Below, piece after piece: positions 9,216 to 20,583 of a stretch of 64,000 bases of DNA (position 1 is its first letter; each line of letters begins with the position of its first letter). The translations under genes and the position numbers were made by a program. The stretch is from Achromobacter sp. AONIH1 (GTDB taxonomy: Bacteria > Pseudomonadota > Gammaproteobacteria > Burkholderiales > Burkholderiaceae_B), in the NCBI RefSeq assembly GCF_002902905.1, contig NZ_CP026124.1, positions 1,302,001 through 1,366,000 of the forward strand, in the 5' to 3' direction. The notes beneath the pieces were generated by a model, which worked only from the letters and a program-made list of their open reading frames with translations, made no database searches and was not told the DNA's origin.

Positions 9216-9434
9216 TCACTTCAGGGCGGCTGCCCAGGTCTGCAGCGCCGCGCGGGCGCGCTCGTCGAGTTCCACGGTGGGAAGCTCGCGGCGATGGGAC
9301 ATGATCATCAGCGCATAGGGCGTGGCCAACGCCGACGCCTCCGGGCAGAGCCGGTGGTCCTCGCCGGCGGACGGCGTGAGGTTGCGCCAATAGTTGATGG
9401 CCTGTTCGAGCTGGGGCAAGGTGACGGAATCCAT
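9216..9434 (-). CDS. DUF3717 domain protein
   Basis: A 72-residue soluble protein starting MDSVTLPQLEQAINYWRN. The IxxAIxxWR-type helix and the C-terminal alanine-rich helix match the small DUF3717 family found in Burkholderiales. Function is unknown. An upstream start would add residues lacking family similarity. It is convergent with the Sco gene, and the 77 bases between the two stops hold only GC-rich inverted segments. Confidence 0.75.
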   Translation of the reverse strand: MDSVTLPQLEQAINYWRNLTPSAGEDHRLCPEASALATPYALMIMSHRRELPTVELDERARAALQTWAAALK

Positions 9435-9564
9435 GCCCCTATTGTCCATCAATGGCGGACCCTGTCCAGCAGGCCCGTTTTGCAATGAAGCGTCACCATC
9501 GCAATACGCCGATACGGCGCCAGGGTGCTATACCACAGCCGGTTAGTAATTTCGGAGACCTGTG

Positions 9565-10248
9565 ATGAATACTCCCCTCCAGACCGGCGTTGCGCGCCGT
9601 GGCCTGCATCCCCTGGTCGCCGCCGCCGCCGTCGCCGTGATCGTCATGTGTACGGTGGGCGTGGCGGCCGTGATGGGCTGGCTGCCCACGCCGTCGGCCA
9701 ATACCAATCCCAACGCCCTGAGCGCCGAGAGCGCGGCCCTGGCCGGCCCGGAAGGCGGCAACCTGGCGCCCGCGCCCCAGATTCCCGCCCAGCCGCTGGC
9801 GCCCGCGCCTGGCCAGCAGCCTGCGGCTCGGCAGCCCGCCGCGCCGCGTCCCCAGGCGGCCGCGCCGGCGCAGCCTCGCCCCGCCGCGCCGGTCGTCTGC
9901 CAAAGTTGCGGCGTGGTCGAGAGCGTGCGCCAGGTCCAGGCGCCGGTGCGCGACAATAGCGACCATCTGATCGGCACCATCGCCGGCGGCGTCGCGGGCG
10001 GCGTGGTCGGCAACCAGTTCGGCGGCGGCAACGGCAAGACCGCGTTGACCGTGCTGGGCGCCGTGGGCGGCGCTTTGGCAGGCCGTGAAGTTGAGCGTAA
10101 TATCAGACAGCAACAAACCGTGACGCACTACGAGCTGACCGTGCGCATGAGCGACGGCAGCGCCCGTCAATTCCGCAGCGCCCAGCCGTTCGCGTTTGCG
10201 TCCGGCGACCGCGTCCGCGTGGAAAACAATCAACTGCTGCCCGGCTGA
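9565..10248 (+). CDS. Glycine-zipper 2TM domain protein
   Basis: A 227-residue envelope protein with an N-terminal membrane helix, a long Pro/Ala/Gln linker (about 50-110), a CxxC pair (VVCQSCGVVES), and the glycine-zipper segment GTIAGGVAGGVVGNQFGGG typical of the 2TM/Rick_17kDa-like family. The C-terminal region (YELTVRMSDGSARQFRS) resembles the beta domain of SlyB-like outer-membrane lipoproteins. No lipobox is present, so it is probably inner-membrane anchored. ATG 9565 is used; a GTG lies one codon upstream. A GGAG site is present. Confidence 0.8.
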   Translation: MNTPLQTGVARRGLHPLVAAAAVAVIVMCTVGVAAVMGWLPTPSANTNPNALSAESAALAGPEGGNLAPAPQIPAQPLAPAPGQQPAARQPAAPRPQAAAPAQPRPAAPVVCQSCGVVESVRQVQAPVRDNSDHLIGTIAGGVAGGVVGNQFGGGNGKTALTVLGAVGGALAGREVERNIRQQQTVTHYELTVRMSDGSARQFRSAQPFAFASGDRVRVENNQLLPG

Positions 10249-10292
10249 GCCTGGCGGCCGGTGGCAACCATCTGTTTAGGGGGAAACCAGGT

Positions 10293-11099
10293 ATGAGCGA
10301 TCAACACGGCAATCCGTTCGTCCTGCCGGGCTTGGGCCAGCATTCCGATCTGTCCGGCAATCCCCTGCTGGCCAGCATGGAAATGATGCGCCAGGCCTGG
10401 GCCGGCCTGACTGGGCCGGGCGGGCTGGCCAGCAGCCTGCCGATGGCTCCGCCCATGAACGTCGAGGACCTGGAGCGCCGCATCGCCGAGCTGCGCTCGG
10501 TCGAAAACTGGCTGCGCATGAACCTGTCCATGCTCAGCAGCACCATCCAGGGCATGGAAGTGCAGCGCTCCACCATCAACACGCTGCGCGCCTTCGTCGA
10601 CAGCGCGGCCAGCATGGACCTGGGCGCCTTGCGCGACAGCGGCGCGGCCTCGCCGCTGGAAGTGGTGCTGGGCCTGAAACCGGCGCCGGGCAAGGCCAAG
10701 GCGGCCGCGCCGTCAGGCGACGCGGCCAGGGACGGCGGCAAAGGTCCGGCTCAGGATCACGCCGGCGACGCTGCCCCGGCGGAGGCAGCCGCCCAGGACG
10801 CCGCGCCGCCCTTTGCCGGCATGAGCGAACAGATGGGCGCCGCGGCGCAGTCGGCGTCCAAGGCCTGGTGGGACCTGCTGCAGCAACAATTCGGCCAGAT
10901 CGCCGCCGCCACCGCCGCGACCATGCCGGCCGCCGCGCCGTCCAAGGTGGAATCCGAAGCCGACAAACCCGCGCCCAAGGCCGCCAAGACCGAGGCCAAG
11001 CCCGCCGCCAAGGCGCCGGGCAAGCCGGCCTCGAAGGCCGCCGCCCGCGCCAAGCCCGCCGCCCGCAAGGCAGCGCCCAAGACGGAGCCGTCCGCCTAG
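10293..11099 (+). CDS. phaM: PhaM family polyhydroxyalkanoate granule regulatory protein
   Basis: PhaM activates PHA synthase and tethers PHB granules to the nucleoid. The 268-residue protein has the conserved N-terminal region (FVLPGLGQ, then VEDLERRIAELRSVENWL and LSMLSSTIQGMEVQRSTI). Its C-terminal tail is Ala/Pro/Lys rich with repeated PAAK-like units, similar to the histone H1-like DNA-binding tails of PhaM proteins. The ATG follows AGGGGG. A hairpin terminator follows the stop. The synthase is not in this window. Confidence 0.88.
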   Translation: MSDQHGNPFVLPGLGQHSDLSGNPLLASMEMMRQAWAGLTGPGGLASSLPMAPPMNVEDLERRIAELRSVENWLRMNLSMLSSTIQGMEVQRSTINTLRAFVDSAASMDLGALRDSGAASPLEVVLGLKPAPGKAKAAAPSGDAARDGGKGPAQDHAGDAAPAEAAAQDAAPPFAGMSEQMGAAAQSASKAWWDLLQQQFGQIAAATAATMPAAAPSKVESEADKPAPKAAKTEAKPAAKAPGKPASKAAARAKPAARKAAPKTEPSA

Positions 11100-11127
11100 C
11101 GCCGGCCCCATGATTTCAATCGCAACG

Positions 11128-11157
11128 CGCAACGGCTCCTCGGGGCCGTTGCGTTTT
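11128..11157 (+). terminator. Intrinsic terminator after phaM
   Basis: CGCAACGGC (11128-11136) pairs with GCCGTTGCG (11145-11153), followed by TTTT. It lies 18 bases before the glmU start, insulating glmU from phaM. Confidence 0.7.
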
Positions 11158-11175
11158 CCAACACAGTAGACCTCT

Positions 11176-12549
11176 ATGCTCAATGTAGTGATTCTCGCCG
11201 CCGGACTGGGCAAGCGCATGCAGTCCGACCTTCCCAAAGTGCTGCACACGCTGGCCGGCAAGCCCATGTTGGCGCACGTGCTGGCCAGTGCGCGCGAACT
11301 CGCGCCCGCCCGCATCACGGTGGTGGTCGGCCACGGCGCCGACCGCGTCAAGCAGGCGTTTGGCGGCCAGGAAGGCCTGCACTTCGCGTTGCAGCAGCCG
11401 CAGCAGGGCACCGGCCACGCCGTGCAGCAAGCCGTGCCGCTGCTGCTCGAGGGCGACGGCAAGGACGATGTGACGCTGGTGCTGTACGGCGACGTGCCGC
11501 TGGTGCAGCCCGACACGCTGCGCCGCCTGCTGGCCGCGCGCGGCGATGGCGCCGCCGTGCTCACCGAGGTGCTGGACGATTCCACCGGCTACGGCCGCAT
11601 CGTGCGCGACGCCGCCGGCCAGGTCTGCCGCATCGTCGAGCACAAGGACGCCTCCGAGGCCGAGCGCGCCATCAAGGAAGTCAACACAGGCATCCTGGCC
11701 GCGCCGACCGCCAGGCTCAAGGACTGGCTGTCCCGCATCGACAACAACAACGCCCAGGGCGAGTACTACCTGACCGACGTGATCGGTCTGGCCGTGACCG
11801 ACGGCGTGCCGGTGGGCGCGGCCCAGCCGGCGGCTTCCTGGGAAACGCTGGGCGTGAACAGCCGCGTGCAACAGGCCGAGCTGGAACGCCGCTGGCAGGC
11901 CGAGCAGGCCCGCCGCCAGCTGGAAGCCGGCGTCACGCTGGCCGATCCCGCGCGCTTCGACCTGCGCGGCACGCTGCGCTGCGGCCGCGACGTGTTCATC
12001 GACGTGGGTTGCGTGTTCGAAGGCGAGGTCACGCTGGCCGACGGCGTGCGCGTGGGCCCGCATTGCGTGTTGCGCGACGTCAGCGTCGGCGCCGGCACGC
12101 AGATCGAGGCCTACAGCCATCTGCAGGACGCCCAGGTGGGCCGCGACGCGCGCGTCGGCCCCTATGCCCGCCTGCGTCCTGGCGCCGAGCTGGGCGACCG
12201 CAGCCACGTCGGCAACTTCGTCGAGATCAAGAAGAGCGTGCTGGGCGCCGACAGCAAGGCCAATCACCTGGCCTACATCGGCGACGCCGAGATCGGCGCG
12301 CGCGTGAACGTGGGCGCGGGCACCATCACCTGCAACTACGACGGCGTCAACAAGCACCGCACCGTGATCGAGGACGACGCCTTCATCGGCTCGGACACGC
12401 AGCTGGTCGCGCCGGTGCGGGTGGGCCAGGGCGCCACGCTGGGCGCCGGCACCACGCTGACGCGCGACGCGCCGGCCGGCAAATTGACGGTCTCGCGCGC
12501 CAAGCAGCTCACCGTCGAGGGTTGGCAACGCCCGACCAAGAAGTCGTGA
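11176..12549 (+). CDS. glmU: Bifunctional GlmU: GlcN-1-P acetyltransferase / GlcNAc-1-P uridyltransferase
   Basis: It makes UDP-GlcNAc for peptidoglycan and LPS from glucosamine-1-phosphate. The 457-residue cytosolic enzyme has an N-terminal nucleotidyltransferase domain with [18 protein letters not shown], a GDVPL metal site, and a C-terminal left-handed beta-helix with the acetyltransferase motifs [10 protein letters not shown] and [14 protein letters not shown]. Length is normal for the family. glmS, which supplies the substrate pathway, lies 5 kb downstream, with unrelated genes between them. Its stop overlaps the GTG start of the next gene by 4 bases. Confidence 0.98.
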   Translation: MLNVVILAAGLGKRMQSDLPKVLHTLAGKPMLAHVLASARELAPARITVVVGHGADRVKQAFGGQEGLHFALQQPQQGTGHAVQQAVPLLLEGDGKDDVTLVLYGDVPLVQPDTLRRLLAARGDGAAVLTEVLDDSTGYGRIVRDAAGQVCRIVEHKDASEAERAIKEVNTGILAAPTARLKDWLSRIDNNNAQGEYYLTDVIGLAVTDGVPVGAAQPAASWETLGVNSRVQQAELERRWQAEQARRQLEAGVTLADPARFDLRGTLRCGRDVFIDVGCVFEGEVTLADGVRVGPHCVLRDVSVGAGTQIEAYSHLQDAQVGRDARVGPYARLRPGAELGDRSHVGNFVEIKKSVLGADSKANHLAYIGDAEIGARVNVGAGTITCNYDGVNKHRTVIEDDAFIGSDTQLVAPVRVGQGATLGAGTTLTRDAPAGKLTVSRAKQLTVEGWQRPTKKS

Positions 12550-13928
12550 CCACCGAGGGGCCGACCGGCACGCCGGGCGCTTCGCCGCAGGACGGCCTGC
12601 CGGCGCCCCGGCGCTACTGGGCAGCGGCCACGGTGATGACGGGCATCAGCCTGTCGGTGCTGGACACCACCATCGCCAACGTGGCCCTGCCCACCATCGC
12701 GGCCGATCTGCAATCCTCGCCGGCCCAGGCGGTCTGGGTCGTCAACGCCTACAACCTGGCGGTGGTGACGATGCTGCTGCCGCTGTCGGCGCTGGCCGAG
12801 CGCATCGGTTTCCGGCGCATGTTCACCTTCGGACTGGTGCTGTTCACGCTGGCCTCGCTCGGTTGCGCGCTGGCCGGCACGCTCGTGCAGCTGACGCTGG
12901 CGCGCGTGTTCCAGGGCGTGGGCGCGGCCACGCTGATGTGCCTGTTCGGGGGCCTGGTGCGCAATATCTATCCGCTAAAGATGCTGGGGCGTGGCATCAG
13001 CATCAACGCCACCACCGTGGCGGTGATGTCAGTGCTGGGGCCGACCATCGGCTCGGCCATCCTGTCGGTGGCGCCGTGGCCGTGGATCTTCGCGGTCAAC
13101 CTGCCCGTCTGCGTGCTGGCCATGCTGGGGCTGCGGCACCTGCCGGAGGTGCCGCGCAACAACGTCGCCTTCGATGGCATCAGCGCGCTGCTCAGCATGG
13201 CCACGCTGGGCGTGTTCATCTCGGGCGTGGACATGATGGGCGCGGACCTGCTGCGCGGCATCGGCCTGGTGGCCATCGCCGCCGTGCTGGGCATCGTGCT
13301 GATGCGCCGCGCCAGCGGCCAGACCGCGCCGCTGGTGCCGGTGGACCTGCTGCGCATCCGCCCGCTGGCCTATGCCGTGGCCGCGTCCGCCTGCACCTTC
13401 GCCGCGCAGATGGCGTCCTACGTGTCGCTGCCCTTCTATTTCCAGCAGGTGCTGGGCCGGCCGTACCTGGAAGTCGGCATGCTGATGGGCGCCTGGCCGG
13501 TCGGCACGGCGCTGGTCGCGCCGTTGGCGGGCCGGCTGTCCGACCGCTATTCGCCCGCGACCATGAGCGGCATCGGCGCCGCCACCATGGTGGCTGGCAT
13601 GCTGTGGCTGGCGCTGCTGCCCACGCATGTGTCCAATGCCCCCATTCTGGCGGGCATGTTCGTGGCGGGCCTGGGCTTCGGCTTCTTCCAGACGCCGAAC
13701 AACCGCGCCATGCTGTCTGCCGCGCCGCGCGCGCGCAGCGGCGCCGCCGGCGGCCTGCAAGCCACTACCCGGGTGTTCGGCCAGAGCTTCGGCACCGCCC
13801 TGGTCGCCATCGCCTTCAGCCTGAGCGCGGCCCATGGCCCCGGCCTGGCGCTGGTGCTGGGCACGGTCTGCGCCGCGCTGGCGGTGGCTGTGAACGCCAT
13901 CCGCTTCAACCGGCTGCGGACGCCCTAG
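12546..13928 (+). CDS. MFS drug/metabolite exporter, DHA2-like
   Basis: A 460-residue transporter of the major facilitator superfamily, with the DHA2 signature [17 protein letters not shown] in helix 1, the motif-A loop [11 protein letters not shown], and motif C with a glycine-rich helix ([20 protein letters not shown]). Substrate cannot be read from sequence; DHA2 pumps usually expel drugs or toxic metabolites by proton antiport. It starts with GTG inside the glmU stop (GTGA overlap), implying translational coupling, although the functional link with glmU is unclear. Confidence 0.88.
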   Translation: MTTEGPTGTPGASPQDGLPAPRRYWAAATVMTGISLSVLDTTIANVALPTIAADLQSSPAQAVWVVNAYNLAVVTMLLPLSALAERIGFRRMFTFGLVLFTLASLGCALAGTLVQLTLARVFQGVGAATLMCLFGGLVRNIYPLKMLGRGISINATTVAVMSVLGPTIGSAILSVAPWPWIFAVNLPVCVLAMLGLRHLPEVPRNNVAFDGISALLSMATLGVFISGVDMMGADLLRGIGLVAIAAVLGIVLMRRASGQTAPLVPVDLLRIRPLAYAVAASACTFAAQMASYVSLPFYFQQVLGRPYLEVGMLMGAWPVGTALVAPLAGRLSDRYSPATMSGIGAATMVAGMLWLALLPTHVSNAPILAGMFVAGLGFGFFQTPNNRAMLSAAPRARSGAAGGLQATTRVFGQSFGTALVAIAFSLSAAHGPGLALVLGTVCAALAVAVNAIRFNRLRTP

Positions 13929-13994
13929 CGGCCCTGCCCGCGACGACCTAGCCCCGGGGGCGCGCCGGGCCGGCGTCCCGGCCGGCCGCGCTTC

Positions 13995-14039
13995 TATAAT
14001 GGCGGCCGGCGCCGGCTTGTCCACCGCGGCGCCGGTTTT
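13995..14039 (+). promoter_or_regulatory. TATAAT box followed by terminator-like hairpin ahead of ugd
   Basis: A perfect TATAAT stands at 13995-14000 without a convincing -35. Immediately downstream CCGGCGCCG (from 14006) pairs with CGGCGCCGG (14027-14035), followed by TTTT at 14036-14039, 24 bases before the ugd ATG. It could be the terminator of the glmU-MFS unit or a leader attenuator of ugd. Confidence 0.45.
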
Positions 14040-14063
14040 CCAATTCTTGAAGGGCGTTCGGGC

Positions 14064-15386
14064 ATGAAGATCACGGTCGTGGGTACCGGTTACGTAGGGT
14101 TGGTGTCGGGGGCGTGCCTGGCCGACATGGGCAACGACGTCATGTGCCTGGACGTGGATTCCGCCAAGATCGCGCTGTTGCGCCAGGGCGGCATCCCCAT
14201 CTACGAGCCCGGCCTGGAAGATCTGGTGCGCCGCAACGTGCAGGCCGGCCGGCTGCATTTCACCGACGACGTGGCGCAGAGCGTGGCCTTCGGCGACGTG
14301 CAGTTCATCGCCGTCGGCACGCCGCCGGGCGAGGACGGTTCGGCCGACCTGAAATACGTGCTGGCCGCCGCGCTCAACATTGCGCGCCACATGACCTCGC
14401 GCAAGCTCATCGTGGACAAGTCCACCGTGCCCGTCGGCACAGCCGACAAGGTGCGCGCGGTGATCGCCAAGGAGCTGGCCGCGCGCGGCGTGGACCTGCC
14501 CTTCACGGTCGCGTCCAATCCGGAATTCCTCAAGGAAGGCGCGGCCATCAACGATTTCATGAGTCCGGACCGCGTCATCGTCGGCGCCGACGACGACTAC
14601 ACCGTCGGCGTTATGCGCCGCATCTACGAGCCCTTCCAGCGCACCCACGACCGCCTCATGGTGATGGACGTGCGCTCGGCCGAGCTGACCAAGTACGCCG
14701 CCAACGCCATGCTGGCCACGCGCATCTCTTTCATGAACGAGATGGCCAATCTGGCCGAGACGCTGGGCGCGGACGTCGAGCAGGTGCGGCGCGGCATCGG
14801 CGCGGATCCGCGCATCGGCTATCACTTCCTCTATCCCGGCGCGGGCTACGGCGGTTCCTGCTTCCCCAAGGACGTGCAGGCGCTGGTCAACACCGCCGCC
14901 GAGCACGGCCTGCCCATGCGCGTCATCGAGGCCGCCGAGGCCGCCAACCACGCGCAGAAATTCCGCCTGTCCGAGAAGCTGACGCAGCGCTACGGCGAAG
15001 ACCTGCGCGGCCGCAAGATCGCGCTGTGGGGCCTGGCCTTCAAGCCCAATACCGACGACATGCGCGAAGCCCCCAGCCTGACCGCCATCGCGGAATTGAC
15101 CCGTCGCGGCGCCGAAGTGCGCGCCTATGACCCGGTGGCCATGCACGAAGCCGCGCGCGTGCTGGTGGGCCAGCCCGGCGTGACCTTCGCCAAGGACATG
15201 TACGACGCGCTGGACGGCGCCGACGCGCTGCTGATCGCCACCGAATGGAAGGTCTTCCGCGCGCCCGACTTCGATCGCGTCAAGGCCCTGCTCAAGACGC
15301 CGCTGATCATCGACGGCCGCAACCTCTACACGCCGGCCGACGTGCGCGCCCTGGGCTTCGATTACTCGGGCATCGGCCGCGTATGA
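14064..15386 (+). CDS. ugd: UDP-glucose 6-dehydrogenase
   Basis: It oxidises UDP-glucose to UDP-glucuronate in two NAD-dependent steps, feeding capsule, LPS or exopolysaccharide synthesis. The 440-residue protein has a Rossmann start [19 protein letters not shown], the conserved [10 protein letters not shown] and NPEFLKEG segments, and the catalytic Cys in [13 protein letters not shown]. The C-terminal UDP-binding domain has [20 protein letters not shown]. It is coupled to the next glycosyltransferase by an ATGA overlap, which suggests the glucuronate goes into a surface glycan. Confidence 0.96.
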   Translation: MKITVVGTGYVGLVSGACLADMGNDVMCLDVDSAKIALLRQGGIPIYEPGLEDLVRRNVQAGRLHFTDDVAQSVAFGDVQFIAVGTPPGEDGSADLKYVLAAALNIARHMTSRKLIVDKSTVPVGTADKVRAVIAKELAARGVDLPFTVASNPEFLKEGAAINDFMSPDRVIVGADDDYTVGVMRRIYEPFQRTHDRLMVMDVRSAELTKYAANAMLATRISFMNEMANLAETLGADVEQVRRGIGADPRIGYHFLYPGAGYGGSCFPKDVQALVNTAAEHGLPMRVIEAAEAANHAQKFRLSEKLTQRYGEDLRGRKIALWGLAFKPNTDDMREAPSLTAIAELTRRGAEVRAYDPVAMHEAARVLVGQPGVTFAKDMYDALDGADALLIATEWKVFRAPDFDRVKALLKTPLIIDGRNLYTPADVRALGFDYSGIGRV

Positions 15387-16441
15387 AGATCCTGCAGCTG
15401 AACTTCGAGAAGGGCTGGCGCGGCGGCGAGCGGCAGACGCTCTACTGCATGCGCGCCTTCCGCAAGGCCGGCCACGAGGTCGAACTGATGTGCCGCCTGG
15501 GCGGCCCGCTGGCCGAGCGCGCGCGCCAGGAAGGATTCACCGTCCACGAATGCCGCAACGTGCCGGCGCAGCTGCGTTTCCTGGCCGGCGCCGGCCGCTA
15601 CGACATCATCCATGCCCAGACGGCCAATACCGTCACCTGGGCCGTGCTGACCAAATGGCTGCACCGCCGGCCGGTGGCCTTCTCGCGCCGCACCTCCTTC
15701 GTGGTCAAGCCGAACGAGGAGTGGAAGACCGGCTTCAAGTGGCGCCACGTCGATCTGTTCGTGGCCATCAGCGAGATGGCCGCGAGCGAGCCGCGCCGGC
15801 TCGGCATCGAGCCCGCCATCATCCGCAGCGCCGTCGAACCGCATGCGATCAACGCCGACAACGTCGCCGCGCTGGTCAGCGAGTTCCAGCTGGATGGTCG
15901 CAAGGTCATGGCGACCTCGGCCGCGCTGATCCAGGACAAGGACCCGGTCACGCTGGTGCGCGCCGTCGCCGAGCTGGCGCGCACGCGCCGCGACTTCATC
16001 TTTCTGCACTTTGGCGCCGGCGGCGGCCAGGAGCAGGCCGCCAAGGACGAGGCCCGCAAGCTGGGCATCGAGGACGTCTACCGCTTCGCCGGCTTTCGCA
16101 AGGGCGTGGAAGACTTCTACAGCGTGCTGGACGTGTTCGTCATGAGCTCCGAGGAAGAAGCCTTGGGCAGCAGCGTGCTGGACGCCTTCCTGCAGCGCGT
16201 GCCGGTGGTGTCCACCGACGCCGGCGGCCTCAAGGAAAGCCTGGCCGACGGCCGCGGCGTGCTTTGCGCCGTGGGCGACCACCAGGCCCTGGCCGCCGGC
16301 ATGGCGCGCTGCCTGGACGACGCCGCCTTCCGCCAGGAAGTCACCGAGCGCGCCTATGCCTACGTGCGCGACGAGCACGACGTGCAGAAGATGGGGAACC
16401 GGTATCTGGCGCAGTTCGAGCGGGTGTTGGAGGGACGCTAG
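15383..16441 (+). CDS. GT4-like glycosyltransferase
   Basis: A 352-residue GT-B-fold glycosyltransferase probably acting on the cytosolic face of the membrane. Visible features are the N-terminal sugar-nucleotide domain with WRGGERQTL, a domain-2 start [18 protein letters not shown], and an E-x7-E-like nucleotide site [12 protein letters not shown] followed by [13 protein letters not shown]. It shares a 4-base overlap with ugd, so a glucuronate- or UDP-hexose-dependent step is plausible, but donor and acceptor are unknown. The start at 15383 is fixed by the overlap and a Met-Lys-Ile-Leu beginning typical of the fold. Confidence 0.88.
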   Translation: MKILQLNFEKGWRGGERQTLYCMRAFRKAGHEVELMCRLGGPLAERARQEGFTVHECRNVPAQLRFLAGAGRYDIIHAQTANTVTWAVLTKWLHRRPVAFSRRTSFVVKPNEEWKTGFKWRHVDLFVAISEMAASEPRRLGIEPAIIRSAVEPHAINADNVAALVSEFQLDGRKVMATSAALIQDKDPVTLVRAVAELARTRRDFIFLHFGAGGGQEQAAKDEARKLGIEDVYRFAGFRKGVEDFYSVLDVFVMSSEEEALGSSVLDAFLQRVPVVSTDAGGLKESLADGRGVLCAVGDHQALAAGMARCLDDAAFRQEVTERAYAYVRDEHDVQKMGNRYLAQFERVLEGR

Positions 16442-16495
16442 CGGAGCGCTGTCGTCGACCCGCTTCGCATCGGAGGGGGTGATTAGGTACCAGCG

Positions 16496-16810
16496 CTAAA
16501 GCACCCCTTTTAGTGCTTCTTCCCATCGCTCGACGCGAGGCAGCCCCAAGTCACTGCGAGCGTGTTGATACAGCGCATCGGCTTCTTCCAGACGTACGCC
16601 AGCCTCGAAGCTGGCTCGGGCTATGTATTCCGGGGCCATTTCCACGAACATGCTGGCTATCAGTTCCTTGATCCAGTCATCGATCTGGAGGGACGCAAAG
16701 CTGCCTGAGCGTAGAGCCGTAGCGATATCGTTCGGACTGACCGGGTGCCCATATGGTGCATTGAGGTGAGCGGCGATCATGCCGAGATATTGAGCGGGAT
16801 ACTTGTGCAT
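16496..16810 (-). CDS. Hypothetical protein
   Basis: A 104-residue soluble protein I do not recognise. It starts MHKYPAQYLGMIAAHLNAP, is rich in alpha-helix formers, and has a helix with DIATALRSGSFASLQIDDWI and an acidic C-terminal half. The ATG at 16810 is supported by a GGAG site about eight bases upstream in its mRNA. It lies between the glycosyltransferase and the Lrp gene, in DNA of lower GC than its neighbours, which hints at recent arrival. No partner toxin, transposase or regulator is adjacent. Confidence 0.6.
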   Translation of the reverse strand: MHKYPAQYLGMIAAHLNAPYGHPVSPNDIATALRSGSFASLQIDDWIKELIASMFVEMAPEYIARASFEAGVRLEEADALYQHARSDLGLPRVERWEEALKGVL

Positions 16811-16938
16811 TGTGGGGCTCCAAGGCGGAACGTCTGGGTCTCTGCCGTCTGGGTGCATGCCCATTATCTTTCGGCGTAAACGACACCCGCGATTCGGGGT
16901 TCCCGCAGAGCCATCCCCGAACCGCTATCTCCACACCG

Positions 16939-17430
16939 CTACTCGCGCACCGCGATCCGCGTCTCGAACTTGGCGCGGTGCACCGAGAAGAACGTGCGCA
17001 CATTGCGCACATTGGCCTGCGCCGTGAAGGCGCGGTGCACCAGCGCGTGGTAGGCCGGCATGTCCCGCACCTGCGCGATCACCACGAAATCCGGACCGGG
17101 TGACACCCGGTAGCACTGCAGCACGGCGGGCTCGGCCAGCATGCTCTGCTCGAATGCATCCAGGCTTTCGGCGGCCTGCACGTCCAGCGTGATCTCGACG
17201 ATGGCTGTCAGCGTGCTGCCCAGCTTGTCGGCGGCCAGGATCGCCACCTGCCGGTCGATCACGCCGATGTCGACCAGCCGCCGCACCCGCCGCAGGCAGG
17301 TCGGGGGCGAAGCGTGCACGCGTTCGGCCAGATCCTGGTTGGTCAGCGCGCAGTCGATCTGCAGCTGTTCCAGGATGCGGCGGTCCAGATCGTCCAGTTC
17401 GGGCAGCGCAGGAGCGGTGTTTTGCGCCAT
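16939..17430 (-). CDS. Lrp/AsnC family transcriptional regulator
   Basis: A 163-residue regulator with the family layout: an N-terminal HTH (LDDLDRRILEQLQ; recognition helix around SPPTCLRRVRRL) and a C-terminal RAM ligand-binding domain (VIAQVRDMPAYHALV). Such proteins form octamers and respond to amino acids. A GTG three codons upstream is an alternative start. It is divergent from glmS; a perfect inverted repeat lies between the two genes and may be its operator. Confidence 0.9.
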   Translation of the reverse strand: MAQNTAPALPELDDLDRRILEQLQIDCALTNQDLAERVHASPPTCLRRVRRLVDIGVIDRQVAILAADKLGSTLTAIVEITLDVQAAESLDAFEQSMLAEPAVLQCYRVSPGPDFVVIAQVRDMPAYHALVHRAFTAQANVRNVRTFFSVHRAKFETRIAVRE

Positions 17431-17510
17431 ATATTTCACTTTGGCGTATGAAATGAAAGATTATTTAATCACAATCCGGTAAGTAAATAAACTTCCAAAA
17501 AACTTCACAT

Positions 17511-17529
17511 AAAGAAATCAAATTTCTTT
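17511..17529. promoter_or_regulatory. Perfect inverted repeat in the lrp-glmS intergenic region
   Basis: AAAGAAAT at 17511-17518 is mirrored by ATTTCTTT at 17522-17529 around CAA. The surrounding 150 bases are AT-rich, in contrast to the GC-rich genes, and contain the start regions of both divergent genes. It is a plausible operator; binding by the neighbouring Lrp-type protein is inference. Confidence 0.45.
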
Positions 17530-17581
17530 GTGGCACGCGCACAATGCGTTCCGTACCCGAACCCTTACAGGAGTTTCTCCT

Positions 17582-19414
<1,833 letters not shown>

Positions 19415-19445
19415 GGCGGAAGCCTGTTGTATTGGTTTTGAACCA

Positions 19446-19488
19446 CACCTCAAAAGTTGGACGCCGATCCAACCTTTGAGGTGTTTTT
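19446..19488 (+). terminator. Strong intrinsic terminator after glmS
   Basis: A 16-bp stem with one mismatch (19446-19461 with 19468-19483; CACCTCAAA... pairing with ...TTTGAGGTG), a 6-base loop, and TTTTT at 19484-19488. It lies between convergent glmS and the nucleotidyltransferase gene. Confidence 0.85.
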
Positions 19489-19521
19489 CCGTCTCGCCAG
19501 CGGCTCAGGTGGGCTTCAGGC

Positions 19522-20523
19522 TCAGATGTCGCGCGCGCGGACCCGGATTCGTTCCGGTATCGTCTTGATGTCTTCGAAAGAAAGTTGTGGAAGCCATTCT
19601 TCGATCAGTCGAAAGATGGCAGTCGCCTGAGCGGAATCCCGTCTGCGTTTGGCGGCATCGCGCGTTTTTTGCTCGCTTAGCCAGACTTTGAAGAGTCCGA
19701 AAGCACGCGGGTCGACGGTAGTCATCGTTGCCATGCCGCCGTTGGTGCTGATCACGATCTGCTCGAATCTGGGAGCGGAGAGAAGCCAGTCCATGTTGTG
19801 CACCTTCACCGCCCAGAAGTCCTCCTCGTTGGCCCAAATCTGGCCTGGCTCCGAGTGTTGGTAGCCTTCGTCGCGCTTGATCAAGTCGACCTGGTAGCCC
19901 TCGTTGTTCACTAGCGTGAATGGCTTGCCCTCTATTTTCATGAAGGATGGGTCGCCACGCTGAATGACGCCGAGCAAGCCCTTTGGGTCCGGGCTCGCGA
20001 TTCGCAGCTTTGACCTGCTGTCCCAGAGCAGGTCTAGATCTTGCGTCGCCATGATGGAGTCTGCAAACGTGACACTGGCCGCGCAAGCGTAGGCGTACAT
20101 CGCATTCGTGCCGATGGTCATGATTTTCCTGGCCAGCCCGGCGTTTTCGATCTGGGCCAACACCTTGGTGACCGGGGGCGGCACATTGCCCAGGCGCAAC
20201 GCACGATTGATCTTGACCTGTTTCTCGAGTTTCGCGGTAAGGGCCTCGAGCAGCTTGCGACACGCCGCTGATCGTTCCGTGTGAAAGCGGAGGATTTCTT
20301 CGGTGTGATCGCTTCTGGGTCCGAGGCTTTTCCGCTGGCGTACCCCGTAGTCATATCGGGTGCTGACGAGGTACTCCGTACCGTTCGCGCTTTCCCAATT
20401 GAGCCGCCCCTGATAGCGCTTTGCTTCTTGGAAAGCCGCCCGGTAGGCAGTGTGAAGCTGTTGAGCGTCAATGATGTGCTTCAGCTTGTCCTCTGGAACC
20501 TCATTGAAGAGTGAGTGAGGCAT
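19522..20523 (-). CDS. GSU2403-type nucleotidyltransferase-fold protein
   Basis: A 333-residue soluble protein. Its central part has a nucleotidyltransferase signature: TIGTNAMYAYACAA followed about 20 residues later by ATQDLDLLWD, the DxD-like metal site. This matches the GSU2403 nucleotidyltransferase-fold family, whose biological role is not established; related folds serve as type IV toxins or tRNA/protein-modifying enzymes. The N-terminus is a coiled, charged helical region; the C-terminus is rich in Lys/Arg (TRDAAKRRRDSAQ). The start at 20523 is preferred because an inverted repeat and AT-rich DNA lie just upstream. It is a single gene in lower-GC DNA with no visible antitoxin partner. 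Confidence 0.75.
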   Translation of the reverse strand: MPHSLFNEVPEDKLKHIIDAQQLHTAYRAAFQEAKRYQGRLNWESANGTEYLVSTRYDYGVRQRKSLGPRSDHTEEILRFHTERSAACRKLLEALTAKLEKQVKINRALRLGNVPPPVTKVLAQIENAGLARKIMTIGTNAMYAYACAASVTFADSIMATQDLDLLWDSRSKLRIASPDPKGLLGVIQRGDPSFMKIEGKPFTLVNNEGYQVDLIKRDEGYQHSEPGQIWANEEDFWAVKVHNMDWLLSAPRFEQIVISTNGGMATMTTVDPRAFGLFKVWLSEQKTRDAAKRRRDSAQATAIFRLIEEWLPQLSFEDIKTIPERIRVRARDI

Positions 20524-20544
20524 AAGTATATGATTTTCAAGAGG

Positions 20545-20583
20545 ATTGGATGATTCATGGATTTTCCAATGAATTCTTCCAAT
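20545..20583. promoter_or_regulatory. Imperfect inverted repeat upstream of the nucleotidyltransferase gene
   Basis: ATTGGATGATTCATGG (from 20545) is mirrored, with mismatches, by CCAATGAATTCTTCCAAT (ending 20583). It ends 22 bases before the start codon of the minus-strand gene, in AT-rich DNA. It may be an operator or promoter element. Confidence 0.4.

Noticed and set aside
12546..13928. Functional link between the MFS pump and glmU
   Set aside because: The 4-base overlap shows only coupling. No shared metabolite can be inferred from the transporter sequence.
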